Shown: one piece after another, positions 16,050 through 24,872 of the stretch | Layout: each line of letters begins with the position of its first letter | Numbering within the stretch: the stretch's first letter is position 1 | Source: an uncultured Verrucomicrobia subdivision 3 bacterium | Lineage (GTDB): Bacteria; Verrucomicrobiota; Verrucomicrobiia; Limisphaerales; UBA11358 | Reading direction: 5' to 3' | NCBI GenBank assembly: GCA_903917705.1 | Contig: CAIXBQ010000065.1 | Coordinates: 1 to 47,817, forward strand | Length of the DNA: 47,817 bases | Made by a program: the position numbers and the translations under genes | Notes under the pieces: model-generated | Told to the model about the DNA's origin: nothing | What the model saw: only the letters and a program-made list of their open reading frames with translations | The model's database searches: none

Positions 16050-19000
16050 ATGAAACCTTACTCGACGCGCACGCACCAGCAGGCTAGAGCGAGCAACTCA
16101 AAGCAACCCGCTGTCGGCACCATCGCCGGGGTTTGCACGCGGGTGGAGGAAAATATTTTCCCGACCTATCTACCCGCCGCGCCAGACAAGAACCCAATGT
16201 TTCTAGAGAAGCGCGTGTATCAGGGCAGCAGCGGCAAGGTATATCCACTGCCTTTCACGGATCGCATCGCCGAAAAACCGGTGGAACACGCGTGGAAGGC
16301 CGTCTGGATAGAGAATGAATTTCTCCGCGTGCTGGTGCTTCCGGAAATCGGCGGGCGCATTCACGCCATCCAGGACAAGACGAACGGCTATGACCTAGTT
16401 TATAACCAGCCGGTCATCAAGCCGGCGCTGGTCGGACTGGCCGGATCGTGGGCTTCCGGAGGCATCGAATTCAACTGGCCGCAACACCACCGACCCGCGA
16501 CTTTCCTGCCGTTGGATTTTCAAATTGAGCAACACGCCGACGGTTCGATAACCATCTGGTGCAGCGACCATGATCCGATGAGCCGCATGAAGGGAATGCA
16601 CGGCGTCTGTTTGCATCCCGGCAAGGCGATCGTCGAATTGAAAGTACGCGCCTACAACCGCACGCCGTTCACACAGACTTTTCTATGGTGGGCCAATGTG
16701 GCCACGCGGGTGCATGAGGCTTATCAGAGCTTTTTCCCGCCAGATGTCTACTACGTGGCCGACCACGCGCGGCGCTCGATGATCGAGTATCCGCTGGCGA
16801 AAGGATTTTACTACGGCATCAACTACGGGAAGCGCGGCCGCACCGGAATTCCATCAAACGAATTGCCAGGCCAATTCATCCCGCCCCACTGCCAGAAGCT
16901 GACCAACAGCCTCCAGCCGGCCGCCACCATCCCCGATTACGCACCGAACGACCTTTCGTTCTACGCGAACATTCCCGTGCCCACGTCCTACATGTGCATG
17001 GGCAGCCGGGAGGATTTCTTTGGCGGCTACGATTATAAGGCGCAGGCGGGCATCGTCCACCTCGCCAACCATCACATCTCGCCAGGCAAAAAGCAGTGGA
17101 CGTGGGGCAACCATGAGTTCGGCTACGCCTGGGATCGCCATCTCACGGATCCAGATACTCACGGAGAATACCGCCCCTACATTGAGATCATGTCGGGCGT
17201 TTTCACCGACAACCAGCCGGACTTCAGCTTTCTCCAACCCGGGGAAACCAAATCGTGGAGCCAGTTCTGGTATCCGATACAAAAAATCGGCCCGGCGCAG
17301 CACGCGAATCGGGACGCGGCAATCAGCTTGAAGATTGCAAATGGAAAAATCCGCCTCGGCATTGCCGTAACGCGCTATTTTTCCCATGCAGAAATGATTC
17401 TCCTAGCGGGCAGCAAAAGACTTTTCTCACTCAGACACGACCTTACGCCCGGGGCGCCGCTGGTGAAGGAAATCAAACTGCCGGGCATGGTTGCCGCGCC
17501 AGATTTATTGTTTCGCATAACCGACAGCCAAGGATGCGAAATCATTTCCCACCAAGCCAGGCCGCGAGTGCCCGGCAAAGTGCCGCCACCCGCCACTGAA
17601 CCGCCAACTCCCGCGGATGTAGCGAACACCGACGAACTTTTCCTAATCGGCCTGCATCTGGACCAATACCGCCATGCCACGCGCTGCCCAACACTTTACT
17701 GGCGCGAAGCGCTCCGCCGCGATCCCGGCGATGCCCGCTGCAACAACGCACTGGGATTATGGCGTCTCAAGCGCGGCGAAGGCTCCGTCGCAGAAACGCA
17801 TTTTCGTAAAGCCATCGAACGCGTCACCGGCAGCAATGCCAATCCTTATGACGGCGAAGCCTATTATAACCTTGGCCTGTGCTTGCGCCACCTTGGCCGC
17901 AACGGAGACGCCTACGACGCGTTCTACAAATCCGTCTGGAATCAAGCGTGGCAGGCTGCCGGTTATCACGCCCTGGCGGAATTGGATTGCAAAAAGTTTG
18001 ACTGGTCCGCCGCCTTGGATCACTTGGAACGTTCGCTCCGGATGAACACCGACAACCTGCGTGCCAGGAACCTTAAGGCCATTGTCCTGCGAAAGCTTAA
18101 TCGTATGACCGAAGCAGACGGAATGCTCCGCGAATCACTCGCGCTGGATACGCTCGATTGGTGGGCACGAGTCCTGTCGACCAACCACAAGAAGAATCCG
18201 GACGATTTACAAACCCTCTTAGATCTGACGCACGACTTCGCCCGCGCCGGATTATACAAAGAAGCAATCGCTCTCCTCCAAAACCCGACCTCGAAAAAAT
18301 TAGCTTTTCCCGACCAAAGCCGCGGCGCAGCGCCGCTGATTCATTACACACTGGGCTGGCTATATGAAAAACTCGGCGAAAAAGAAACCGCACTGAGCCA
18401 TTACCAGCATGGCGCCGCGCTGCCGACAGATTATTGCTTCCCGGCGCGGCTGGAGGAAATTGCCATCCTCGAAGCCGCCATACGGGCAAACCCGTGCGAC
18501 GCCAAAGCCCCGTATTTCCTGGGCAATCTGCTTTACGACCGCCGACGCCATACGGAAGCCATCCGTCTTTGGGAAAAATCCGCGAAACTTGATCCAAGTT
18601 TTTCCATTGTCTGGCGCAATCTTGGCATCGGCTGGTTTAACATTTCCAGGAAGCCGGCCAAAGCACGCGAAGCTTACGAGAAGGCGATCAAGGCCAATCC
18701 AACCGATGCGCGACTGCTATTTGAGCGAGATCAACTCTGGAAACGGCTGGGTGAAAATCCGGTGAAGCGGCTGGGGAAGCTGCAAAAATGTCTCCACCTC
18801 GTTTTGCAACGCGACGATTTGACAGTGGAATATTGCGCGCTGCTAAATCAACTGGGCCGGCACGGCGAAGCCGGACAGTTATTGGCAAAACGGAATTTCC
18901 AGCCATGGGAAGGCGGCGAAGGCGCCGCGCTGGGCCAGCACGTGCGCACCCAGCTTGCGCTGGGACGCGAGGCGCTGGCGGTAAAAACGGAAATTACAAA

Positions 19001-19535
19001 CGCGATCGCGCATTTCAAAGCGGCGCTGAAATCGCCGCCGAACCTCGGCGAGGCGAAGCATCTGCTCGCCAATCAGAGCGACATTCATTACTGGCTAGGC
19101 TGCGCGCTGGACTTGTCCGGCGAAAGGGAGGCAGCGCGCGAAAACTGGCATTCGGCGGCCAGTTCCAAGGGTGATTTTCAGGAGATGCGCGTCCGTGCGT
19201 TCTCGGAAATGACATTTTACTCCGCACTATCGCTGGAAAGGTTGGGACAAAAAGCGAAGGCAAAAAAACTTCTGCGCGACTTGCTCGCTTACGCGCAACA
19301 ACTTCAAAGATCCGAGGCGAAGATTGATTACTTCGCCACATCGCTGCCCACAATGCTCCTGTTTGACGACGATCTCCAGTTCCGGCAAAAAACCACGGCA
19401 TTGTTTTTGCAGGCTCAGGCATGGCTGGGACTGGGTCAACCGGCGAAGGCGAACACCTTACTGAAAACAGTTTTGCGGCGTGATCCGAATCACGCGCTGA
19501 CAGTAGATTTTTTAAAAGAAACCCATACCCGTTAA
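16050..19535 (+). CDS. DUF5107 domain protein with C-terminal TPR repeats
   Basis: 1161 residues. DUF5107 occupies about residues 40-360. The region begins ENIFPTYLPAAPDKNPMF and includes WIENEFLRVLVLPEIGGRI and GGIEFNWPQHHRPATF, a galactose-mutarotase-like beta-sandwich common in glycan-degradation loci. Residues about 540-1150 are tetratricopeptide helices, for example ARCNNALGLWRLKRGE and AYYNLGLCLRHLGRNGDAY. No signal peptide is obvious, so it may act in the cytoplasm. The protein could be an intracellular sugar-handling enzyme or scaffold; no catalytic role is established for the family that I can state. Its stop is 3 bp before the first GH2 gene, which indicates co-translation. Confidence 0.85.
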   Translation: MKPYSTRTHQQARASNSKQPAVGTIAGVCTRVEENIFPTYLPAAPDKNPMFLEKRVYQGSSGKVYPLPFTDRIAEKPVEHAWKAVWIENEFLRVLVLPEIGGRIHAIQDKTNGYDLVYNQPVIKPALVGLAGSWASGGIEFNWPQHHRPATFLPLDFQIEQHADGSITIWCSDHDPMSRMKGMHGVCLHPGKAIVELKVRAYNRTPFTQTFLWWANVATRVHEAYQSFFPPDVYYVADHARRSMIEYPLAKGFYYGINYGKRGRTGIPSNELPGQFIPPHCQKLTNSLQPAATIPDYAPNDLSFYANIPVPTSYMCMGSREDFFGGYDYKAQAGIVHLANHHISPGKKQWTWGNHEFGYAWDRHLTDPDTHGEYRPYIEIMSGVFTDNQPDFSFLQPGETKSWSQFWYPIQKIGPAQHANRDAAISLKIANGKIRLGIAVTRYFSHAEMILLAGSKRLFSLRHDLTPGAPLVKEIKLPGMVAAPDLLFRITDSQGCEIISHQARPRVPGKVPPPATEPPTPADVANTDELFLIGLHLDQYRHATRCPTLYWREALRRDPGDARCNNALGLWRLKRGEGSVAETHFRKAIERVTGSNANPYDGEAYYNLGLCLRHLGRNGDAYDAFYKSVWNQAWQAAGYHALAELDCKKFDWSAALDHLERSLRMNTDNLRARNLKAIVLRKLNRMTEADGMLRESLALDTLDWWARVLSTNHKKNPDDLQTLLDLTHDFARAGLYKEAIALLQNPTSKKLAFPDQSRGAAPLIHYTLGWLYEKLGEKETALSHYQHGAALPTDYCFPARLEEIAILEAAIRANPCDAKAPYFLGNLLYDRRRHTEAIRLWEKSAKLDPSFSIVWRNLGIGWFNISRKPAKAREAYEKAIKANPTDARLLFERDQLWKRLGENPVKRLGKLQKCLHLVLQRDDLTVEYCALLNQLGRHGEAGQLLAKRNFQPWEGGEGAALGQHVRTQLALGREALAVKTEITNAIAHFKAALKSPPNLGEAKHLLANQSDIHYWLGCALDLSGEREAARENWHSAASSKGDFQEMRVRAFSEMTFYSALSLERLGQKAKAKKLLRDLLAYAQQLQRSEAKIDYFATSLPTMLLFDDDLQFRQKTTALFLQAQAWLGLGQPAKANTLLKTVLRRDPNHALTVDFLKETHTR

Positions 19536-19538
19536 AAA

Positions 19539-22500
19539 ATGAAGCAACTTGGCCAAAAGATATTACTCGCCGGCACTCTGCTGCTGTTGCCCGTAGCCGC
19601 GACGCAGGCGGCAGAGACAATTTCGCTGGCGGGGCAGTGGGCATTCAAACTAGACCCGCAGGATTGTGGCTTGGCGGAATCCTGCCCCACGCGGTCTGGC
19701 CCATTGCCGGATAATATCAAACTTCCCGGCACAACGGACGAGGCGGGTTTCGGCACGAAGACAACGAATGCGGAAACCGGCGTGCTGACCCGCGTGGTGA
19801 AATACTACGGCGCGGCGTGGTATCAGCGCGAGATAGTCGTGCCGGAGTCATGGAAAAACAAGGACGTGGAACTCTTTCTGGAGCGCGTGATTTGGGAGAG
19901 TCGCGCGTGGATTGATGGGAAAATGTGCGACGCGCAGGAATCGCTCAATACGCCACATGTCCACAAGCTTGGCCGATTGGCACCTGGCAGGCATCTGCTG
20001 ACGGTGCGGATTGACAACCGCCCGCGGTATCCGATCGGAATCAATAGCCACGGTTACACGGAACAGACGCAGACCATCTGGAACGGCGTAGTGGGCCGGA
20101 TCGAACTTCAGGCGCGCTCGGCCGTCCACATCACACGAACCCGCGTTTTCCCAGAAGCCAGGGCAAATAAAGTCGATGCGGAAATTTCGCTGCAAAGTGA
20201 CGGTGTGACCACGCAGGCGGCAAGGGTGCGGCTGGAATTACGAAAGCGCGGTTCGCACCACATTGTGGCGCAGGAGCAGACCCACATCGAGGTATTGCCC
20301 GGCACGAATATCATCCGGCTGGAAGTCCGGCTGAACCGGGCGCCGGACTTGTGGGACGAGTTTGCCCCGAACTTATACACACTGGACGCGACCGTGGATT
20401 CGGATGGCGCCACGGACAGCAACGGCGAGACCTTTGGTTTCCGCGACGTGTCCCGTGCGGGCCAGCACATCGCCATCAACGGGCAAGCCACCTTTCTGCG
20501 GGGCAATCTCGATTGCGATCATTTCCCACTCACCGGATACCCGGCGATGGACGTGGAGGGATGGAAGCGCATTTTCGAGATCTACAAGGCGCATGGCCTG
20601 AATCACGTCCGCTTTCATACCTGGACGCCTCCCGACGCCGCGTTCAAAGCGGCGGATGAACTGGGCATCTATATTCAATCCGAGGTGGTATGGGTTCAGC
20701 GCCCCCTCGGCAAGGACCAACCGGGGCGGATGGAAGGAATGCCGTTCGGGTCGATTCCGGAATCATTGATGAATCCGCCGGGTACGATCGACAACTACGT
20801 CCACGATGAAATCCGCCGCGTGATGAATGCCTATGGCAATCATCCGTCGTTCATCTTGTTCACCATCGGCAACGAAATGGGCGCCTTCGATCCCACGGTC
20901 TGTGGCGAGTGGATTCAGGAAATCAAGACCTATGATCCGCGGCGGTTTTACGCCGTGAGCACCGCCCGGCGGATTGTACCGCAGGATGATTTCAACGTGA
21001 CCCACGCGATTCCGGACGTCGGCTGGTGCCGGGATACGATCAATCCGTTCAACGATTGGGACTACGAGAAAATCTATGCGCAGGCACCGGTGCCAATCAT
21101 CGCGCACGAGGTGGGCCAGTGGCCCACCTTCCCGACGTGGGATGAGATCGGCAAATACACGGGCGTATTGCGCGCACGGAACTACGAACACTTTCGCGAA
21201 CTTGCCCGGTCCAACGGCGTCGCAAAACTTGACCGCGAATTCCGGCTCGCTTCGGGCGCAATTTCGCAGCGGCTCTACAAGGATGAAATCGAAAGCCACC
21301 TGCGCACCCCGGACTGCGCCGGTTTTGACCTGCTGAGCCTCCAGGACTTTTCCGGCCAAGGCGAGGCGCTGGTCGGCTGGCTCGATTCGTTTTACGACAG
21401 CAAAGGCATCGTAACCCCGCAGCGATTCAACCGCTGGTGCGGCGCGACCGTTCCGCTGGCACGTCTACCCCGATATATTTATCAAACCGGCGATACCCTG
21501 ACCGCGCGCGTCGAGGTGGCACACTATGGAGCAAAAACACTCGAGGGCGTGACGGCGGCGTGGTTTCTACGGGACGAGCGAGGGAAAATACTGGAACAGG
21601 GAAAGTTTGCGCCGACAAACCTTCCGCTGGCGAGCGTGACGACCATCGGCATGGTCACCGTAAAACTCGACCACTGCACCGCGCCGGGCCGGGTGCGACT
21701 CGAGGTGCGGCTAGAGGGAACGCCGTTTGCGAACGACTGGGACATCTGGGTTTTTTCCACCGCCGCCATGACCACCCCCGCGACCGGCGCGGTTGAGATC
21801 TGCTACACGCTGGATGCCGCCATGAAAAAGCTGCGCGCCGGGAAAAAAGTATTATTCGACGCTCATCGGTCGGGCACGAAGGATAATGCCAGCTTTGCGC
21901 GGTTCAAGCCGGCCTACTGGTCGGCCTGGATGTTCAAGGGTCAATACACCTTGGGCGCGCTGGTCCGCAACGGGCATCCCGCGCTGAAATATTTTCCGAC
22001 CGACAATCATTACGACTGGCAGTGGGAGGAACTGTGCCGCAGCGGGCGCGGTTTCCGGCTTGACGGACTGCCGCTGGACTACCAGCCGATCATCCAGCCG
22101 ATTTGTGATTTTCATTTCGACTGGAAGCTCGGCTCCGTTTTCGAACTGCGCGTGGGCGAAGGTAAACTGCTGGTCTGCGGCTACGACATCACCAGCCAAT
22201 TGGACCGGCGACCCGCCGCGCGCCAGCTTCGCGCCAGCCTGCTGGACTACATGAATTCAGCCGCGTTCGCGCCGCAGACCCCAGCGGATGCGCAACGGCT
22301 GGCGGCAATTATTCCCACGACCAGAAACGCGCCGGTAGCAATGCCGAAAAACTTTGAAAACGCCGTGCTTTACGTCAAGGCCGGCGCGAACGACCCTTCG
22401 AACGGAAATGTTCCTTGGAAGCCCGAATTGGACGACGCGAAAGTCACCGAGGCCGGTTTCGGCTACGATGTGAAGTGCAACGCCATCTGGAAAGACGGAA

Positions 22501-22790
22501 CCGGAACGGCGTGGTGGGGTGATTCCAAACTGGTGATTGAGGTCCGGATCCCCACTCCCAAGATCTACGACTTTTATGTCCACTTCCACGACTGGAACGA
22601 CAATGGACGCGAGGGTAAAATCAAATTCGAGGGCCGTGAATATGAGCTTGGCGCCCACAGCGGTCCGGGCAAATGGGTCAAGCTGGAAGTGCTGCGCGAA
22701 GACTGTCTGGACGGGAAAGTCATAATTGAAGCCACGCCCACCGCCGGCCCGAATTTACAAATCACGGCCATAGTCCTGGTGCCACGCTGA
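19539..22790 (+). CDS. Glycoside hydrolase family 2 enzyme (beta-galactosidase-like), secreted
   Basis: 1083 residues with a Sec signal peptide (about 1-24, LLLLPVAATQAAE). A sugar-binding jelly-roll covers about 25-185, an immunoglobulin-like domain 190-295 and the TIM barrel about 300-600. The two catalytic glutamates are present: acid/base E446 in TIGNEM and nucleophile E524 in AHEVGQW. An additional beta-rich C-terminal domain (about 930-1083) has no family I recognise but looks carbohydrate-binding. GH2 includes beta-galactosidases, beta-glucuronidases and beta-mannosidases; the sequence does not decide among them. It is followed 33 bp later by a GH27 gene. A second GH2 with matching N-terminal motifs lies two genes downstream. 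Confidence 0.9.
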   Translation: MKQLGQKILLAGTLLLLPVAATQAAETISLAGQWAFKLDPQDCGLAESCPTRSGPLPDNIKLPGTTDEAGFGTKTTNAETGVLTRVVKYYGAAWYQREIVVPESWKNKDVELFLERVIWESRAWIDGKMCDAQESLNTPHVHKLGRLAPGRHLLTVRIDNRPRYPIGINSHGYTEQTQTIWNGVVGRIELQARSAVHITRTRVFPEARANKVDAEISLQSDGVTTQAARVRLELRKRGSHHIVAQEQTHIEVLPGTNIIRLEVRLNRAPDLWDEFAPNLYTLDATVDSDGATDSNGETFGFRDVSRAGQHIAINGQATFLRGNLDCDHFPLTGYPAMDVEGWKRIFEIYKAHGLNHVRFHTWTPPDAAFKAADELGIYIQSEVVWVQRPLGKDQPGRMEGMPFGSIPESLMNPPGTIDNYVHDEIRRVMNAYGNHPSFILFTIGNEMGAFDPTVCGEWIQEIKTYDPRRFYAVSTARRIVPQDDFNVTHAIPDVGWCRDTINPFNDWDYEKIYAQAPVPIIAHEVGQWPTFPTWDEIGKYTGVLRARNYEHFRELARSNGVAKLDREFRLASGAISQRLYKDEIESHLRTPDCAGFDLLSLQDFSGQGEALVGWLDSFYDSKGIVTPQRFNRWCGATVPLARLPRYIYQTGDTLTARVEVAHYGAKTLEGVTAAWFLRDERGKILEQGKFAPTNLPLASVTTIGMVTVKLDHCTAPGRVRLEVRLEGTPFANDWDIWVFSTAAMTTPATGAVEICYTLDAAMKKLRAGKKVLFDAHRSGTKDNASFARFKPAYWSAWMFKGQYTLGALVRNGHPALKYFPTDNHYDWQWEELCRSGRGFRLDGLPLDYQPIIQPICDFHFDWKLGSVFELRVGEGKLLVCGYDITSQLDRRPAARQLRASLLDYMNSAAFAPQTPADAQRLAAIIPTTRNAPVAMPKNFENAVLYVKAGANDPSNGNVPWKPELDDAKVTEAGFGYDVKCNAIWKDGTGTAWWGDSKLVIEVRIPTPKIYDFYVHFHDWNDNGREGKIKFEGREYELGAHSGPGKWVKLEVLREDCLDGKVIIEATPTAGPNLQITAIVLVPR

Positions 22791-22823
22791 AACCCAACCA
22801 CCCAGGATTCGACTGATCTAATC

Positions 22824-24836
22824 ATGAAAACCAACATAATCACACTCACCGCCATCGCCTTTCTCGGCGCTGCGCTTTTTGCCAATGCGGCTTCGGTGCG
22901 GCTGGACGAACTCGACTTGAGCGTCATGACTGCCGGCTGGGGCAAGCCGCAGCCAAACCAGTCGATCACGCAAAAGCCGCTCGCCATCGGCGGGGTAAAA
23001 TTCGAGCGTGGCGTGGGCACGCACGCGGAGAGCGAATTGGTCGTCCTGTTGGACGGCAAGACGGAGATGTTCACCGCCACCGTGGGCGTGGACGAAAATG
23101 CCGGCAGTGACGCCGCCGCCATCGAGTTTGTCGTGAACGGCGATGGCCGCGAATTGTGGCGCAGCGGCGTCTGCAAATGGAAACAGCCGGCAAAGGACTG
23201 CCGCGTTAAACTGGCGGGCGTCAAGTCGCTCGAACTGGTGGTCGAGGCGGCCGGCAATGGCATCAACTACGACCACGCTGACTGGGCCGCCGCGGCCTTT
23301 GAATTCGCCGGCGCGGCGCCAACGACCGTGAAGCCAGTCGCGCCCGTCGAGGAATCCGTCCTGCTCACCCCGCCGCCGGCCCGCGCGCCGAAGGTCAACG
23401 GGCCGAAGGTCTATGGCGTGCGTCCCGGTTCGCCGTTTCTCTACCGCATCCCCTGCACCGGCGAACGGCCGCTGCTCTTCAGCGCCGCGAACCTCCCCGA
23501 CGGCCTGACGCTGGATGCGCAGACGGGCATCATCACCGGCCGGATTGCGTCACCCGGTGACAAGCTCGTGACCTTGACGGCGAAGAATGCGCACGGCGTC
23601 GCGAAGCGCGAGTTTCGCATCGTGGCCGGCCGCACGCTGGCCCTAACGCCGCCGATGGGCTGGAACAGCTGGTATATCCACTATGACCGCGTCACCGAAA
23701 CGCTCATGCGCCAGGCGGCCGACCAGATGACCGCCTCCGGCATGGCCGACTTCGGCTACCAATATGTGAACATTGACGACTGCTGGATGAAGAAGCGGGG
23801 CGATGCGCCTTATCGTGACGCCGCCGGCGCCGTGCTGCCGAACTGGAATTTCCCCGACATGAAAGGGCTCGCCGATTACATCCATGGCAAGGGGCTCAAG
23901 GCCGGCCTTTACACCTCGCCCGGCCCGTGGACGTGCGGCGGTTATACCGGGGCTTATCAGCATGAGGCCGCCGATGCCGGCAAGTTCGCCGAATGGGGTT
24001 TTGATTTCCTGAAATATGACTGGTGCAGCTACGGCCACATCGCCCAGGGCGGCGACTTGCGCGCGACGAACATCGCCCTCTACGGGCAGGGCGCGAAAGA
24101 CCCCTCGGGCTATCAATTTCCCTACCGCCTCATGTGGGGCGAACTCCAGAAGCTCGACCGCGACATCGTCTTCAACCTCTGCCAATACGGCATGGGCGCC
24201 GTCTGGCAGTGGGGCGGCGACGTCGGCCACAGCTGGCGCACCACCGGCGATCTGGGGCTTGAGCGCGGCAGCCGCCTGCCCGGCTTTTATGGCATTGCCT
24301 TCAGCAACGCCCAGCATTGGGAAAACGCCCGCCCCGGCGCGTGGAACGATCCCGACTACATCCTCATCGGCTGGGTTGGCGACGCGCACGGCATGGGCGT
24401 CGGCAAACAAACCACGCTCACCCCCAACGAGCAATACACCTACATGAGCCTCTGGTCCCTCATGGCCTCGCCGCTCATCTTCAGCGGCGACATGGCGCGG
24501 CTCGACCCGCTCACGCTCAACGTCCTGTGCAATTCCGAAGTCATCGACGTGGATCAGGATCCGCTCGGTAAGCAGGCGAAGATCGTCCGGCAGACCCGCG
24601 ACGAGTTCGTGCTCGTCAAGGAACTCGCCGACGGTTCCAAGGCCGTGGGCCTCTTCAATCTCTCGTCGCATCCGCGCCGGCTCGCCATCGGCTGGCAGGA
24701 ACTCGGGCTGGCCGGCCAGGCGGCGGTGCACGACGTCTGGCGGCAGCGCGACCTCGGCGATTTCATCGGTGAATACTCCGTGGAAATCCCGCGCCACGGC
24801 GTCGCCTTCGTGCAGGTGCGGTCCGGCGGGAAATAA
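22824..24836 (+). CDS. GH27 alpha-galactosidase with N-terminal NPCBM and Ig-like domains
   Basis: 670 residues. A signal peptide spans about 1-24. An NPCBM carbohydrate-binding module follows at 25-165 (GVGTHAESELVV and the DENAGSDAAAIEFVV stretch). A putative-Ig (He_PIG-like) domain lies at about 195-268 (LPDGLTLDAQTGIITGRI). The GH27 barrel begins at LTPPMGWNSWYIHYD near 273. The nucleophile is D399 in FLKYDWCSYG, and the acid/base is D509 in AWNDPDYILIG. Both match GH27, a retaining enzyme that removes terminal alpha-galactose. The C-terminal beta domain ends at HGVAFVQVRSGG. It sits between two GH2 genes, so the target is probably a glycan with both alpha- and beta-linked galactose. Confidence 0.93.
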   Translation: MKTNIITLTAIAFLGAALFANAASVRLDELDLSVMTAGWGKPQPNQSITQKPLAIGGVKFERGVGTHAESELVVLLDGKTEMFTATVGVDENAGSDAAAIEFVVNGDGRELWRSGVCKWKQPAKDCRVKLAGVKSLELVVEAAGNGINYDHADWAAAAFEFAGAAPTTVKPVAPVEESVLLTPPPARAPKVNGPKVYGVRPGSPFLYRIPCTGERPLLFSAANLPDGLTLDAQTGIITGRIASPGDKLVTLTAKNAHGVAKREFRIVAGRTLALTPPMGWNSWYIHYDRVTETLMRQAADQMTASGMADFGYQYVNIDDCWMKKRGDAPYRDAAGAVLPNWNFPDMKGLADYIHGKGLKAGLYTSPGPWTCGGYTGAYQHEAADAGKFAEWGFDFLKYDWCSYGHIAQGGDLRATNIALYGQGAKDPSGYQFPYRLMWGELQKLDRDIVFNLCQYGMGAVWQWGGDVGHSWRTTGDLGLERGSRLPGFYGIAFSNAQHWENARPGAWNDPDYILIGWVGDAHGMGVGKQTTLTPNEQYTYMSLWSLMASPLIFSGDMARLDPLTLNVLCNSEVIDVDQDPLGKQAKIVRQTRDEFVLVKELADGSKAVGLFNLSSHPRRLAIGWQELGLAGQAAVHDVWRQRDLGDFIGEYSVEIPRHGVAFVQVRSGGK

Positions 24837-24872
24837 CTCCTCAACCACCAAATCCATGAACCGGAGGCAACA

